A DNA stretch of 64,000 nt from Cesiribacteraceae bacterium YIM B00369 (GCA_017948555.1 JAFMYY010000016.1:79681-143680), one strand, 5' to 3'. Counted from the first letter of the stretch, positions 9,557-18,902 are shown. Notes: a model not told the origin generated them from the sequence alone. Numbers and translations are program-made.

Positions 9557-9601
9557 CCTTGTTATCATTCTTAATTCTACATTCTCAATTCTTCATTCCC
9601 T

Positions 9602-12520
9602 CTAAACCGCCAGCTCTTCCTTCTGCTCCGCTTCCCCATATGTTTCTACAGGAATACAGCTGCACATCAGGTTTCTGTCGCCGTAGGCGCTGTCGACCCT
9701 GCTTACACTTGGCCAGAATTTATTTTCGCTCACCCACTCCAGCGGGTAAGCAGCTTTCTGGCGGCTGTAAGGATATTTCCAGCTGTCGGACATTACGGTA
9801 GCAGCAGTGTGAGGGGCGTTTTTCAGCACGTTCTGCTCCTTATCGGCTTTGCCTTGTTCAATTTCACGAATTTCATTCCTGATTTCGATAAGAGCGCTGC
9901 AGAAACGGTCCAGCTCAGCTACTGATTCGCTCTCCGTTGGCTCAATCATCATGGTACCTGCAACAGGGAAACTTACTGTAGGAGCATGGTAGCCATAATC
10001 CATCAGGCGCTTGGCGATATCTTCCACCTCAATGCCGGCTTTTTTAAACTCACGGCAGTCAATAATCATTTCATGTGCACAACGTCCGTTCTTACCTGTA
10101 TACAAAGTATCATAATGCCCCTTCAGGCGGGCTTTGATATAATTTGCATTCAGGATAGCCATCTGCGTTGCTTTTTTCAGCCCTTCTGCGCCCATCATAG
10201 CAATATAGGCGTAGGAGATGGTAAGAATGCTGGCGCTGCCCCAGGGAGCTGCAGAAACTGCAGTAATGGCCTGCTCTCCTCCAGACTGGGCCATAGGGTT
10301 ACCCGGCAGGAATGGAGCCAGGTGTGCTGCCACACCAATAGGCCCCATGCCGGGACCACCACCTCCATGAGGAATGCAGAAGGTTTTGTGCAGGTTCAGG
10401 TGACAAACATCCGCCCCTATATTCGCCGGTGAGGTAAGCCCCACCTGTGCGTTCATATTGGCGCCATCCATATACACCTGCCCGCCATATTGGTGAATAG
10501 TTTCGCAGATTCCAATAATAGACTCCTCGAACACACCGTGCGTGGATGGGTAAGTCACCATGAGGCAGCTGAGTGTATCTTTATACTTCTCGGCTTTGGC
10601 CTTAAGGTCGGCTACATCAATATTGCCACGCTCATCGCATTTTACAATTACTACTTCCATACCGGCCATTACGGCAGAGGCAGGGTTCGTTCCGTGTGCA
10701 GATGATGGAATAATGGATACATTCCGGTGGGTATCGCCACGGCTTTCGTGGTAAGCCCGTATTACCATTAGGCCTGCATATTCGCCCTGTGCACCGGAAT
10801 TTGGCTGCAGCGAAGTAGCGGCAAAGCCTGTAATTTCCGATAGCCAGCCTTCCAGCCTGCGGAACATTTCCTGGTATCCTGCCGCCTGATCTTTCGGCAC
10901 AAAAGGATGCAGCTGCCCCCACTCAGGCCAGGTTACGGGTATCATTTCCGTAGTGGCATTCAGCTTCATGGTACAGGAGCCAAGGGGAATCATGGAGTGC
11001 ACCAGCGACAAGTCTTTATTTTCCAGCCGCTTCATATACCGGAGCATTTCATGCTCAATATGGTAGCTGTTAAAAACCGGGTGTTCCAGGTAAGCTGAGC
11101 GGCGGATGAGGGTTTGGGGCACCTGTAGCTTAAGCTCAGCAGCCGTATCTCCTTCTACTGTTATAGCTTCTTTTCCGGCTGCTGCGGCAAATACTGCTGC
11201 TATATCATTTACATCCTGCAGGAGAGTAGTCTCATCCAGCGAAATGGTTACTACAGTATTATCGGGGCGATAGTTAAAGTTAATTTGTTTTTGAAGCGCT
11301 GCTTTGCGCAGTGCATTAAGCTTTTCTTCCGAGCCCAGCTCAACTGCAAGGGTATCGAAATAAGCTTCGTTCAGCTGCTTAAAGCCAAGCATTTCCAGCG
11401 CAGTGGCCAGCTTTTGGCTCAGCAGGTGCACTCTTCCGGCAATTCTTTTAAGCCCCTGCGGACCATGATATACGGCATACATGCCAGCCATTACAGCCAG
11501 CAGCACCTGGGCAGTGCAAATATTAGAGGTAGCCTTTTCGCGGCGGATGTGCTGCTCGCGTGTTTGCAAAGCCATGCGGTACGCATCTTTGCCTGATTTA
11601 TCTTTTGAAACACCAATGATCCTGCCCGGGATCTGGCGTTTATATTCTTCTTTGGTAGCAAAATAACCTGCATGCGGTCCGCCATAGCCCATAGGTACAC
11701 CAAAGCGCTGGGAAGTACCCACCACCACATCGGCACCCATTTCAGCAGGAGGCGTTAAAAGGGTAAGGCTCAGGAGATCAGCAGCAAAGGCTACAAACAC
11801 ATCCTGCTTCTTTGCTTTGGCAATAAAGGCCGAATAGTCTTTTACAGCGCCCCATTTGTTGGGGTACTGCAATAATATGCCATAAAGGCTTTCATCCTGC
11901 AGGTCCAGCTCATCCACATCGCCAATTTCAAGCTCTATACCAACAGGAATAGCACGGGTTTTTAGTATGTCGATAGTCTGGAGAAAGGTGTTGCGGTCTA
12001 CAAAGAATTTACCCGCATTCTTCTTACTTCCTTTACGCATGCTGTGGAGCATGGTCATGGCCTCGGCGGCGGCAGTACCTTCGTCGAGCAGCGAAGCATT
12101 GGCAATTTCCATTCCCGTAAGTTCCATTACCACCGTCTGGAAATTAATGAGCGCCTCAAGGCGGCCCTGTGCAATTTCGGCCTGGTAAGGTGTATAGGCA
12201 GTATACCAGCCCGGGTTTTCCATTATGTTCCGCAGGATAACCGGAGGCACAATGGTATTATAATACCCCTGACCTATGTAGGAACGGTACAGTTTATTTT
12301 CAGCGGCCAGTTTCCGGAACTCTTTAAGAAATTCGTATTCGCTGAGGGGAGCAGGAAGTTCAAGCTCCTTTTTTAAGCGTATAGAAGCAGGAATAGTCTC
12401 GCCGATCAGTGTCTCTACTGATTCTGCTTCAACTGTTGCCAACATTTTGTTGATTTCCTCTTCTCCGGCTCCGTTGTGCCGTATTTCAAACTTTTCGAAA
12501 TGGGTCAGGTCGATCTTCAT
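9602..12520 (-). CDS. gcvP: glycine dehydrogenase (decarboxylating), P-protein of the glycine cleavage system
   Basis: This 972-residue PLP enzyme decarboxylates glycine and passes the aminomethyl group to the lipoyl arm of the H-protein. It is the single-chain form in which both homologous halves are fused. The N-terminal half runs over about 15-450. The C-terminal catalytic half carries the PLP lysine Lys712 in HLNLHKTF, followed by the glycine-rich loop [12 protein letters not shown]. Length and motifs agree with the family. The other glycine cleavage genes (gcvT, gcvH) are not nearby, which is common in this phylum. The gene has a good promoter at 12583-12614 and a terminator, so it is probably monocistronic. 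Confidence 0.97.
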   Translation of the reverse strand: MKIDLTHFEKFEIRHNGAGEEEINKMLATVEAESVETLIGETIPASIRLKKELELPAPLSEYEFLKEFRKLAAENKLYRSYIGQGYYNTIVPPVILRNIMENPGWYTAYTPYQAEIAQGRLEALINFQTVVMELTGMEIANASLLDEGTAAAEAMTMLHSMRKGSKKNAGKFFVDRNTFLQTIDILKTRAIPVGIELEIGDVDELDLQDESLYGILLQYPNKWGAVKDYSAFIAKAKKQDVFVAFAADLLSLTLLTPPAEMGADVVVGTSQRFGVPMGYGGPHAGYFATKEEYKRQIPGRIIGVSKDKSGKDAYRMALQTREQHIRREKATSNICTAQVLLAVMAGMYAVYHGPQGLKRIAGRVHLLSQKLATALEMLGFKQLNEAYFDTLAVELGSEEKLNALRKAALQKQINFNYRPDNTVVTISLDETTLLQDVNDIAAVFAAAAGKEAITVEGDTAAELKLQVPQTLIRRSAYLEHPVFNSYHIEHEMLRYMKRLENKDLSLVHSMIPLGSCTMKLNATTEMIPVTWPEWGQLHPFVPKDQAAGYQEMFRRLEGWLSEITGFAATSLQPNSGAQGEYAGLMVIRAYHESRGDTHRNVSIIPSSAHGTNPASAVMAGMEVVIVKCDERGNIDVADLKAKAEKYKDTLSCLMVTYPSTHGVFEESIIGICETIHQYGGQVYMDGANMNAQVGLTSPANIGADVCHLNLHKTFCIPHGGGGPGMGPIGVAAHLAPFLPGNPMAQSGGEQAITAVSAAPWGSASILTISYAYIAMMGAEGLKKATQMAILNANYIKARLKGHYDTLYTGKNGRCAHEMIIDCREFKKAGIEVEDIAKRLMDYGYHAPTVSFPVAGTMMIEPTESESVAELDRFCSALIEIRNEIREIEQGKADKEQNVLKNAPHTAATVMSDSWKYPYSRQKAAYPLEWVSENKFWPSVSRVDSAYGDRNLMCSCIPVETYGEAEQKEELAV

Positions 12521-12582
12521 TATTGGTAATGGCAGTACTTTGTGTGGGGCAGAAAAGCTTTAAAATCGCTTCAATACCTCCA

Positions 12583-12614
12583 CAAAATTACAATTTATTT
12601 AGGATAAAGATTCA
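12583..12614 (-). promoter_or_regulatory. gcvP promoter
   Basis: Read on the minus strand, an exact -7 box TAATTTTG (12583-12590) is preceded by TTG (12612-12614) with 21 bp between them, as in the Bacteroidota consensus. The expected leader is about 55 nt. Confidence 0.65.
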
Positions 12615-12629
12615 ATATTGATAATAATT

Positions 12630-12659
12630 GTAGTATCCGGGAATTAAGAAGGATACTAC
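12630..12659. promoter_or_regulatory. 9-bp perfect inverted repeat upstream of the gcvP promoter
   Basis: GTAGTATCC (12630-12638) and GGATACTAC (12651-12659) are exact reverse complements with a 12-bp spacer. The site begins 16 bp upstream of the gcvP -33 box and has no T-run, so it fits an activator or repressor site better than a terminator. Confidence 0.45.
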
Positions 12660-12932
12660 CTCTGTTAACCGTAAAGTGGTTCTGTTTTGTTTCATTATGG
12701 CGGCACTTTATCCCTTGTTTATTTCAACAGGTATAAAAAGGAGTTTAGCTTTTGATTTTCAATGATTTCAATTACTTATCTGCCTCTTTTTAAAAACAGG
12801 AGAAAGGAGAAATACAGAAGTTTGGCCCAATGCCTTCAGTGAACAGTTGATCTGGTGCCTCTGGTAGCGGAACTGCAATTTATACACATGCAAAACGTTT
12901 GCAAATTGTCTTTTACTATTATATAAAAATTC

Positions 12933-14453
12933 ATGAGAAAGTTAATATTAGCGGCTATTCTTAATGCAGGCATTTGTTATGGCGCCATGGCACAGGACAG
13001 CACCGCTATCCGTTATGCCGGAACCATTACAGCCGGAGATATGAGGCAGCACCTGCAGATTCTGGCATCTGACAGCCTGGAGGGCCGTGAAACCGGTACC
13101 CGCGGACAAAAAATGGCAGCAGAATACATCAAAAATCATTTTAAAGAATCAGGCCTCCTGCCTGCAGGGCCGGATAACAGCTACTTTCAACCTTTTACGC
13201 TTGAAAAAAGAAGCTGGGGCACGGTATATGTATCTTCCGGCGACAGGCAATTTAACAATTTTGAGGAGGTTATATATTACGGGAATAACGATGTTACCGA
13301 AGAGGAGCAGCTGGAAATAGTATTTGCGGGCAGGGGCCGCCCTCAGGATTATGAGCGGCTCGATGTAAAAGGGAAAGCGGTAATGATCTTCGATTCTGAA
13401 GACAAGGAATGGAGAAAAAAACTCAAAACAGCCAGCGATAATGGTGCTACAGCTGCTATTATTACTTCCGGAAAAAACAAAGAGGATTTTAGCCGTACGG
13501 TAAACAACGCTAAATTTTTCATGAGCCGCTCCCGCCTTTCTTTACCAAACGGAGGAGGAACTTCACCTGCAAGCACTTTCTTTTTTACGGCTCCCGAAAC
13601 AGCTGCAGAAATAATGGGCACTTCTTTAGAAAAGCTTGAGGAGGCCATTGCAAAGAAAGAAGAAGGTAAAAAGAGAGCTCTGCGTAAAGTAAAAAAAGCT
13701 AGCATTTCAGTAAAAGCAGAAAGAAGTGTGGAATCTGTGGCTACCGAAAATGTGATGGGCCTTGTGGAAGGAACCGACCTGAAAGATGAATACATTGTTA
13801 TTACCAGCCATTATGACCACCTGGGCGTGGGCGAAAATGGTGAGATATTTAACGGGGCCGACGATGATGGCTCCGGCACTACCACCCTGCTAGAACTGGC
13901 AGAGGCTTTTGCTCAGGCAAAGCTTGATGGCAACGGCCCCCGCAGGAGCATTATTTTTATGGCCTTTACAGGTGAAGAAAAAGGCTTGCTGGGCTCGGAA
14001 TACTTTATCAGCAACCCTACCTACCCTCTTGCACAAATGGTAACCAACTTAAATATTGATATGGTTGGCCGCGTGGACCTTACTCATGAGGAGGAACAGG
14101 ATTATGTATACCTCATCGGCTCTGATAAATTATCGGCTGAATTGCACCGGATTAGCGAGAACGCCAATAAACAGTATACCGGACTTACGCTGGATTATGC
14201 CTTCAACGATGAGAATGATCCCAACCGTTACTACTACAGATCGGACCACTACAATTTTGCCAAAAATAATATTCCTGTAATTTTCTACTTTAACGGCACC
14301 CATGCCGATTACCACAAATCAAGCGACACAGTAGATAAAATATTGTTCGAGCTGATGGAAAAGAGAGGAAAACTGGTGTTTTATACCGGCTGGGAGCTGG
14401 CAAACAGAGATAAACGGGTAGCTCTGGATAAGAAGAAAAAAGAAGAGCAATAA
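12933..14453 (+). CDS. secreted M28-family zinc aminopeptidase
   Basis: This 506-residue exported metallopeptidase has a signal peptide (1-21, ending GAMAQ). Residues about 110-240 form a PA-like insertion (KGKAVMIFDSEDKEW). The peptidase domain carries the expected co-catalytic zinc ligands: His293 (with Asp295) in SHYDHLG, Asp310 in NGADDDGSG, the Glu348-Glu349 pair in FTGEEKGLLG, Asp376 in NIDMVGR, and His461 in DYHKSSDT. Family members remove N-terminal amino acids from peptides in the periplasm or outside the cell. Substrate preference cannot be read. The gene is divergent from gcvP and ends at a strong terminator. Confidence 0.92.
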   Translation: MRKLILAAILNAGICYGAMAQDSTAIRYAGTITAGDMRQHLQILASDSLEGRETGTRGQKMAAEYIKNHFKESGLLPAGPDNSYFQPFTLEKRSWGTVYVSSGDRQFNNFEEVIYYGNNDVTEEEQLEIVFAGRGRPQDYERLDVKGKAVMIFDSEDKEWRKKLKTASDNGATAAIITSGKNKEDFSRTVNNAKFFMSRSRLSLPNGGGTSPASTFFFTAPETAAEIMGTSLEKLEEAIAKKEEGKKRALRKVKKASISVKAERSVESVATENVMGLVEGTDLKDEYIVITSHYDHLGVGENGEIFNGADDDGSGTTTLLELAEAFAQAKLDGNGPRRSIIFMAFTGEEKGLLGSEYFISNPTYPLAQMVTNLNIDMVGRVDLTHEEEQDYVYLIGSDKLSAELHRISENANKQYTGLTLDYAFNDENDPNRYYYRSDHYNFAKNNIPVIFYFNGTHADYHKSSDTVDKILFELMEKRGKLVFYTGWELANRDKRVALDKKKKEEQ

Positions 14454-14455
14454 AT

Positions 14456-14504
14456 AAAAAAAGGAAAGCAGCGAATCATAAAGAATTGCTGCTTTCCTTT
14501 TTTT
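14456..14504. terminator. strong bidirectional terminator
   Basis: AAAAAAAGGAAAGCAGC and GCTGCTTTCCTTTTTTT pair over 17 bp with a 15-nt loop, between the convergent M28 peptidase gene and a small membrane protein gene. Both strands read out into T-runs. Confidence 0.92.
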
Positions 14505-14550
14505 ATTTTTTCTGCCGGAGCTTCAGAGGCAGTACAAGGTAAAGATTATT

Positions 14551-14796
14551 TTACCTTTTGTCTCCAACTTTTCCTTCGCGGGCTCTTTCTTTAGGAAACT
14601 CCCTGTGTACATCCTCAGCATGCTTCCTGCTTGTCCAGTAATCCTTATGATCTTCAGGTTCCAAAAGAGGATCTGATGGATCTGAACCCATTTCCTTGCT
14701 GAAATCAATAAATGAAACGGCGGCAATAAAAGCGACCAGAATACACACAATCCAGAAAAAAAGGTGTGCTCCGGCTCCTATAGGTGCTCCTAACAT
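14551..14796 (-). CDS. small single-span membrane protein of unknown function
   Basis: An 81-residue protein with a glycine-rich N-terminus, one hydrophobic helix (about 11-31, LFFWIVCILVAFIAAVSF) and a highly charged C-terminal tail (DPLLEPEDHKDYWTSRKHAE). This layout is typical of real small membrane proteins. The ATG at 14796 is the only sensible start. I do not recognise the family. It lies downstream of the helicase gene on the same strand, about 130 bp away, and may have its own promoter. Confidence 0.65.
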   Translation of the reverse strand: MLGAPIGAGAHLFFWIVCILVAFIAAVSFIDFSKEMGSDPSDPLLEPEDHKDYWTSRKHAEDVHREFPKERAREGKVGDKR

Positions 14797-14929
14797 ATTT
14801 TTATATTATCTGGTTTACTAATTTATTAACGATGCGAAGATACCTGTTTTCAAATAATTATTTCACTAAAAATAAAAATATTTAGAAACAGATGGCTCTC
14901 AGATATTACGCGCCAAACGGATCAGGGTT

Positions 14930-16327
14930 TTAATTTCCCAATTTCCTCCTGCCTTTTGCCCCCCGGTTTCCGCCCCGGCGGCCTTTGGGGCCTTTTTTAC
15001 GGCTCTTCAGCTCAGGCTTTCTGGATTCTCCGCTTGCGGCACCACGGGGCGTCGTTTTCGAATCCTTACCGAACACCCTTTTCTTTTCATGAAAAGCGCC
15101 TGCAAAATCGGGGTTTTCTTTCCGCTTTTGTTCGTCAATTTCCCGGGCCATAAGCTGGCTTTCTTCAAAAGGTGTTTTTTCAACAGTAAGGTCGGGAGGG
15201 AGCGGAGCTCTTGCCACTGTCTGGCGGATGAGCTTTTCTATTTTACCAATATGGTATTCTTCGGCAGGGTTCACAAAAGTGATTGCCTCACCTGCCTGCT
15301 GCGCCCTTCCTGTGCGGCCAATACGGTGTACATAGTCCTCGTAAATAAGAGGCACATCGAAATTAATTACATGGCTCACCATAGTTACATCAATACCGCG
15401 CGCTGCCACATCGGTAGCCACCAGTACCTGTATACCACCCTCTTTAAAGGCCTCCATGGCATTAATGCGGGTATTCTGCCCTTTATTGGCATGGATTACG
15501 CGCACTTCCTCCACCAGTTTCCGCCCCAGATATTTACTTATTTCGTTGGCTGTTTTCTTGGTTTTTGTAAATACGATTACCCTGTTAAACCGCTCCTCGT
15601 CCGACAGGAGGTATAAAAGCAGATTTATCTTTGTCTTGATGTTTGGCACCTCATATATCAGCTGGCTCACCATTTCGGCAGTGGTTGCCTGCGGTGCCAC
15701 CTCTACTTTTTCAGGGTATTCAAGGAAGTTTTCCGACAAGCGGATCACCTTATCGGCCATAGTTGCCGAAAACAGGGCATTCTGCCTTTTTACAGGAATA
15801 ACCTCCAGCACACTGTTGATCTGGTGCATAAAGCCCATATCCATCATCTTATCGGCCTCATCCAGCACCAGGGAACTAATTTGTTTTGTAGGCAGGCTGC
15901 CAGTGCGGTATACATCTAAAAAGCGGCCCGGGGTGGCCACTATAATATCCACTCCTGCAAATACCAGATCGGCCTGGGCCTGTACGCCTTTTCCGCCAAT
16001 AAGCGAAATAATACGCAAATCTGTATATTTAGAAAAGTCACGGAAAACTTTCTCTATCTGCAGAACCAGCTCACGGGTCGGGGCAAGAATAAGTGCTCTT
16101 GGTGCATTACCCTGCGCATATTTTATCTTCATAAGCAGGGGAAGCACATAAGCAGCTGTTTTGCCTGTTCCTGTAGGGGCAATACCCAGCAGGTCATGAC
16201 CAGCCTGCAAAACAGGAATCGCCTTCTGCTGAATTTCAGTAGGATCCTGGTAACCGGCCTCTTCTATAGCTGTAAGCAGTTGCTTGTTAAGCTTGAAATC
16301 GGCAAAAGTTTTTTTATCTTGGCTCAT
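14930..16327 (-). CDS. DEAD-box ATP-dependent RNA helicase (RhlE-like)
   Basis: The 465-residue cytoplasmic helicase unwinds or remodels RNA, in ribosome assembly or mRNA decay. All core motifs are present in order: Q-motif (DPTEIQQKAIPVL, about 28-40), Walker A APTGTGKT (50-57), PTRELVLQ (83-90), GG (111-112), TPGR (132-135), DEAD (156-159), SAT (187-189), TDVAARGID (305-313) and HRIGRTGR (334-341). The tail after residue 400 is rich in Lys, Arg and Gly, a typical RNA-binding extension. Such genes are often cold-induced. The gene has a short leader and is divergent from pyrC. Confidence 0.95.
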   Translation of the reverse strand: MSQDKKTFADFKLNKQLLTAIEEAGYQDPTEIQQKAIPVLQAGHDLLGIAPTGTGKTAAYVLPLLMKIKYAQGNAPRALILAPTRELVLQIEKVFRDFSKYTDLRIISLIGGKGVQAQADLVFAGVDIIVATPGRFLDVYRTGSLPTKQISSLVLDEADKMMDMGFMHQINSVLEVIPVKRQNALFSATMADKVIRLSENFLEYPEKVEVAPQATTAEMVSQLIYEVPNIKTKINLLLYLLSDEERFNRVIVFTKTKKTANEISKYLGRKLVEEVRVIHANKGQNTRINAMEAFKEGGIQVLVATDVAARGIDVTMVSHVINFDVPLIYEDYVHRIGRTGRAQQAGEAITFVNPAEEYHIGKIEKLIRQTVARAPLPPDLTVEKTPFEESQLMAREIDEQKRKENPDFAGAFHEKKRVFGKDSKTTPRGAASGESRKPELKSRKKGPKGRRGGNRGAKGRRKLGN

Positions 16328-16352
16328 GATTATTTTTTTGGGCGTTGCAGCA

Positions 16353-16360
16353 CAAAGATA
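16353..16360 (-). promoter_or_regulatory. -7 box of the helicase gene
   Basis: Read on the minus strand, TATCTTTG matches the Bacteroidota -7 consensus TAnnTTTG exactly, 26 bp before the ATG. The TTTG at 16375-16378 is only 14 bp upstream, so the -33 box is weak or absent. Confidence 0.45.
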
Positions 16361-16490
16361 GCTTTTTTTGTATTCAAATAAGATAAAGCGCGTACATGTT
16401 CAAAGCAGCGGTTTATCTTTATAGTTCAATCAGCTGGCTGCATTTTTTAAACAAGACTGCACAAACAAGCATTTCAATAATAAAAAATCC

Positions 16491-17831
16491 ATGAAAACAA
16501 CATTAATACTTAACGCTAAGGTAGTTAATAAAGGAAGCATTAAAGAACTTGATGTTTATATAAAAGGCCCCTGGATAGAACAAATAGCGCCTGACCTCTC
16601 CCACCACCCGGCCGACACAGTAATCGACGCCAGTGGTAAATACCTGCTCCCCGGGGTAATTGACGACCAGGTACATTTTCGCGAGCCGGGCCTTACCCAT
16701 AAAGGCGATATTTTTACAGAATCGCGCGCTGCCGTGGCCGGAGGCATTACTTCTTTTATGGAAATGCCCAATACAAACCCGCAAACCCTTACGCAGGATC
16801 TGCTGCAACAGAAATACGATATTGCCGCCAAAAACTCCCTGGCGAATTACTCCTTCTTTATGGGGGCCTCCAACGACAACCTGGATGAGGTACTGAAAAC
16901 AGACAAAAGCAAGGTATGCGGCATTAAAGTATTTATGGGATCCTCCACCGGTAATATGCTGGTAGATAATACGCAGACACTGGAAAAGCTGTTCAGCAAT
17001 GCCGATATGCTCATTGCCACCCACTGCGAAGATGAGGCCACCATCAGGAAAAACATTGAAGAGTTCAGGGCTAAATATGGCGAAGATGTGCCTGTGGAAA
17101 ACCATCCGCTCATAAGAAGCGCTGAGGCATGCTATAAATCCAGCAGCATGGCTGTAGAGCTTGCAAAAAAACATGATGCCCGCCTTCACATCCTGCACAT
17201 TTCAACCGCAAAGGAAACGGAGCTGTTCAGAAACGACATTCCGCTGCAGGATAAAAAGATTACTGCCGAGGCCTGCATACACCACCTGTGGTTCGACGAC
17301 AGCCGGTATGCTGACAAAGGAAACCTCATCAAGTGGAACCCGGCAGTTAAAACAGCCGCCGACCGCGAGGCTATCCGCAAAGCAGTAAAAGACGGCAGAA
17401 TAGATGTACTGGCAACAGATCATGCCCCTCACACCCTTGAGGAAAAGGACAATACCTATTTTAAAGCACCAAGTGGCGGCCCCCTGGTACAGCATAGCCT
17501 GGTAGCGGCTCTGCAGCTCCACCACGATGGTGTTTTTACTATGGAGGAAGTAGTGAACAAGATGTGCCACAACCCGGCCATATTATTTAATATTGAGAAA
17601 AGAGGTTTTATTGAAGAAGGTTATTATGCCGACCTGGTATTGGCAGACATGAGCCGTCCATGGGAGGTGAGCAAGGGTAATATCCTGTACAAGTGTGGCT
17701 GGTCTCCTTTTGAGGGACAAACATTTGACACTTACATCACCCACACATTCGTTTCAGGGCACCTTGCCTGGGAAACGGGCAGGTTTAACGAATCGAAAAC
17801 GGGCGAAAGATTGTTATTTAACAGGAATTAA
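16491..17831 (+). CDS. pyrC: dihydroorotase, class I, Bacteroidota type
   Basis: The 446-residue amidohydrolase closes carbamoyl aspartate to dihydroorotate, step three of pyrimidine synthesis. The sequence follows the known Bacteroidota dihydroorotase closely: VIDDQVHFREPG at 57-67, the probable carboxylated metal-bridging Lys146 in GIKVFMGSSTGN, His178, the LHILHIST pair (His233, His236) and the catalytic Asp310 in LATDHAPH. The usual HxH metal motif reads Gln60-Val-His62. From memory, the Porphyromonas gingivalis enzyme shares this, so it is a lineage trait and not a defect. The gene is divergent from the helicase and is not in a pyr operon. Confidence 0.9.
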   Translation: MKTTLILNAKVVNKGSIKELDVYIKGPWIEQIAPDLSHHPADTVIDASGKYLLPGVIDDQVHFREPGLTHKGDIFTESRAAVAGGITSFMEMPNTNPQTLTQDLLQQKYDIAAKNSLANYSFFMGASNDNLDEVLKTDKSKVCGIKVFMGSSTGNMLVDNTQTLEKLFSNADMLIATHCEDEATIRKNIEEFRAKYGEDVPVENHPLIRSAEACYKSSSMAVELAKKHDARLHILHISTAKETELFRNDIPLQDKKITAEACIHHLWFDDSRYADKGNLIKWNPAVKTAADREAIRKAVKDGRIDVLATDHAPHTLEEKDNTYFKAPSGGPLVQHSLVAALQLHHDGVFTMEEVVNKMCHNPAILFNIEKRGFIEEGYYADLVLADMSRPWEVSKGNILYKCGWSPFEGQTFDTYITHTFVSGHLAWETGRFNESKTGERLLFNRN

Positions 17832-17840
17832 AATAGATCA

Positions 17841-17861
17841 GAAAAATTTTTGAAATTTTTC
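17841..17861. other. AT-rich hairpin after pyrC
   Basis: GAAAAATTT and AAATTTTTC pair perfectly over 9 bp around a 3-nt loop, 10 bp after the pyrC stop. It may act as a weak terminator separating pyrC from the tRNA promoter. Confidence 0.4.
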
Positions 17862-17871
17862 CTCCTAACCC

Positions 17872-17902
17872 TTTGCGAAATCAAAAATGCCTGCTACATT
17901 TG
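17872..17902 (+). promoter_or_regulatory. tRNA-His promoter, exact Bacteroidota consensus
   Basis: TTTG at 17872-17875 and TACATTTG at 17895-17902 match the -33 and -7 boxes with a 19-bp spacer. The -7 box ends 15 bp before the mature tRNA 5' end. Confidence 0.85.
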
Positions 17903-17917
17903 CATTCCCAATACACG

Positions 17918-17991
17918 GTGATTGTAGTTCAGTTGGTTAGAACGCCTGATTGTGGTTCAGGAGGTCGCCGGTTCGAGTCCGGTCTTTCACC
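17918..17991 (+). tRNA. trnH: tRNA-His (anticodon GTG)
   Basis: The 74-nt sequence folds as a cloverleaf. The D stem is GTTC/GAAC, the anticodon stem CCTGA/TCAGG encloses the loop TTGTGGT, and the T stem GCCGG/CCGGT encloses TTCGAGT. The anticodon GTG reads His codons. A G precedes position 1 (17917) opposite C73, the extra G-1 pair that identifies tRNA-His. Acceptor pairs 5-68 and 6-67 are T-T mismatches; the others pair. The 3' CCA is not encoded. Confidence 0.95.
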
Positions 17992-17994
17992 CTT

Positions 17995-18033
17995 AAAAAC
18001 CCTTGTTAACGATTTGTTTAGCAAGGGTTTTTT
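17995..18033 (+). terminator. terminator of tRNA-His
   Basis: AAAAACCCTTG and CAAGGGTTTTTT form a stem of about 11 bp ending in six T, directly after the tRNA. Confidence 0.88.
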
Positions 18034-18079
18034 CTTGTTCATTCTGAAACTTTTCCTTCCCTTTGGGTTTTAATGGGAT

Positions 18080-18334
18080 ATGTTCGATCCTGAGATTTTC
18101 TTTGACCTGCCGTTAAGGCAAAAGATAAAAGTACTTTATGAGCACGGCTCATTTGTGGTAGCTATCCGTTATTATGGATACAAGATAAACCTGTACCTTA
18201 TTGGAAGGCATTATGTGGAGGTTTTTTATAACCACAAACTGGACTGCATTGAAAAAATTGAGCTTATGAATCCTCATCATAGCCGGATTAAATTTTACAC
18301 CGACCAGATTAACCTTCCTAAGAATATTTTGTAG
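18080..18334 (+). CDS. conserved-looking small protein of unknown function
   Basis: An 84-residue soluble protein with no signal peptide or hydrophobic helix. It is rich in aromatic and basic residues (RYYGYKINLYLIGRHYVEVFY), with a probable beta-hairpin core. Codon use resembles the neighbours, and it ends at its own terminator, which supports it as a real gene. I recall similar unnamed small proteins in Cytophagales but know no function. It follows the tRNA-His terminator by 46 bp. Confidence 0.65.
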   Translation: MFDPEIFFDLPLRQKIKVLYEHGSFVVAIRYYGYKINLYLIGRHYVEVFYNHKLDCIEKIELMNPHHSRIKFYTDQINLPKNIL

Positions 18335-18360
18335 CCGGCACCAAAGCCGGCTTTTTTTTT
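18333..18360 (+). terminator. terminator of the 84-residue protein gene
   Basis: AGCCGGC and GCCGGCT form a 7-bp GC-rich stem with a 6-nt loop, followed by nine T. The stem begins inside the TAG stop codon. Confidence 0.85.
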
Positions 18361-18604
18361 ATCAGAACAAATAACAGAAACTGTTAGCGGCATTTTTTTT
18401 TAAAGCCAATTATCTCCTGCAAAAGAAATAAACAGAATTCCATTTGGTATGAAACTTAAATGAATTTATAATTGCATACTGCATCCTGATGCCACGCAAT
18501 AATTTGTTTAAAAATTGCCCTTCAATAGATTATTTAAAAGAAGGTCTCTATATTCGTATCAGGAGCACTTTTTTTTCGCAACCAAAACTTTAAAAATAAA
18601 CCTC

Positions 18605-18778
18605 ATGAAAAACGTTACTTCCTATATCGGGCTTTTCATAATTGTATTAGCAGCTATTTTTATGCTTGTAATTTATGCTACTGGTAATACAAGCAATACT
18701 ATGCTGGCTATTGGCGGCGGCCTGGGAATAGTAGGATTGTTAGTGCAGATATTTGTTGGACGGTCTGTTGACTATTAA
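18605..18778 (+). CDS. very small two-helix membrane protein
   Basis: The 57-residue protein starting at ATG 18605 has two hydrophobic helices, about 7-25 (IGLFIIVLAAIFMLVIYAT) and 33-52, separated by a short polar turn (GNTSNT). An in-frame TTG at 18515 would add 30 basic and aromatic residues that look non-coding, so the ATG is preferred. The family is unknown. The 270 bp before it are AT-rich without a clear promoter. Confidence 0.55.
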   Translation: MKNVTSYIGLFIIVLAAIFMLVIYATGNTSNTMLAIGGGLGIVGLLVQIFVGRSVDY

Positions 18779-18902
18779 GCTTACAAAACAGCCTGCACAA
18801 CAAACAACCAGCCCAGAAAGGAATGAAGAACACCTGCCTGACAAAGACTGCAGCAAGCGCAGGGCAGGAGGTACGGTTGTATAAAAAAAACCAGAAGGTG
18901 TA

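Larger units (their letters stand above)
9244..9601. other. intergenic region between convergent genes
   Basis: This 358-bp stretch separates the lipoprotein gene from the convergent gcvP. It holds the ACCTGWCAGGT repeat element at 9474-9502 and the gcvP terminator at 9522-9556. Nothing is recognisable in 9244-9470, which is AT-rich and has no long open frame. Confidence 0.5.
12521..12932. other. divergent regulatory region between gcvP and the M28 peptidase gene
   Basis: A 412-bp non-coding stretch. It contains the gcvP promoter (12583-12614), a perfect 9-bp inverted repeat (12630-12659), and an AAACGTTT at 12893-12900 just before the peptidase gene. I see no glycine riboswitch fold. No clear promoter for the peptidase gene is visible. 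Confidence 0.5.

Noticed and set aside
12521..12932. Glycine riboswitch before gcvP
   Set aside because: The gcvP leader from the predicted promoter is only about 55 nt, and no tandem aptamer-like fold is visible.
14523..14750. 75-codon frame overlapping the small membrane protein gene
   Set aside because: The 81-residue frame has a clear membrane helix and charged tail; the alternative does not.
15456..16151. 231-codon frame opposite the helicase gene
   Set aside because: The helicase frame carries every DEAD-box motif; the opposite frame is a shadow.
17873..18073. Open frame across the tRNA-His gene
   Set aside because: It is an accident of the tRNA and terminator sequence.
18515..18604. 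N-terminal extension of the two-helix membrane protein from a TTG
   Set aside because: The added residues are basic and aromatic with no sense as a membrane or soluble segment; the ATG at 18605 directly precedes the helices.
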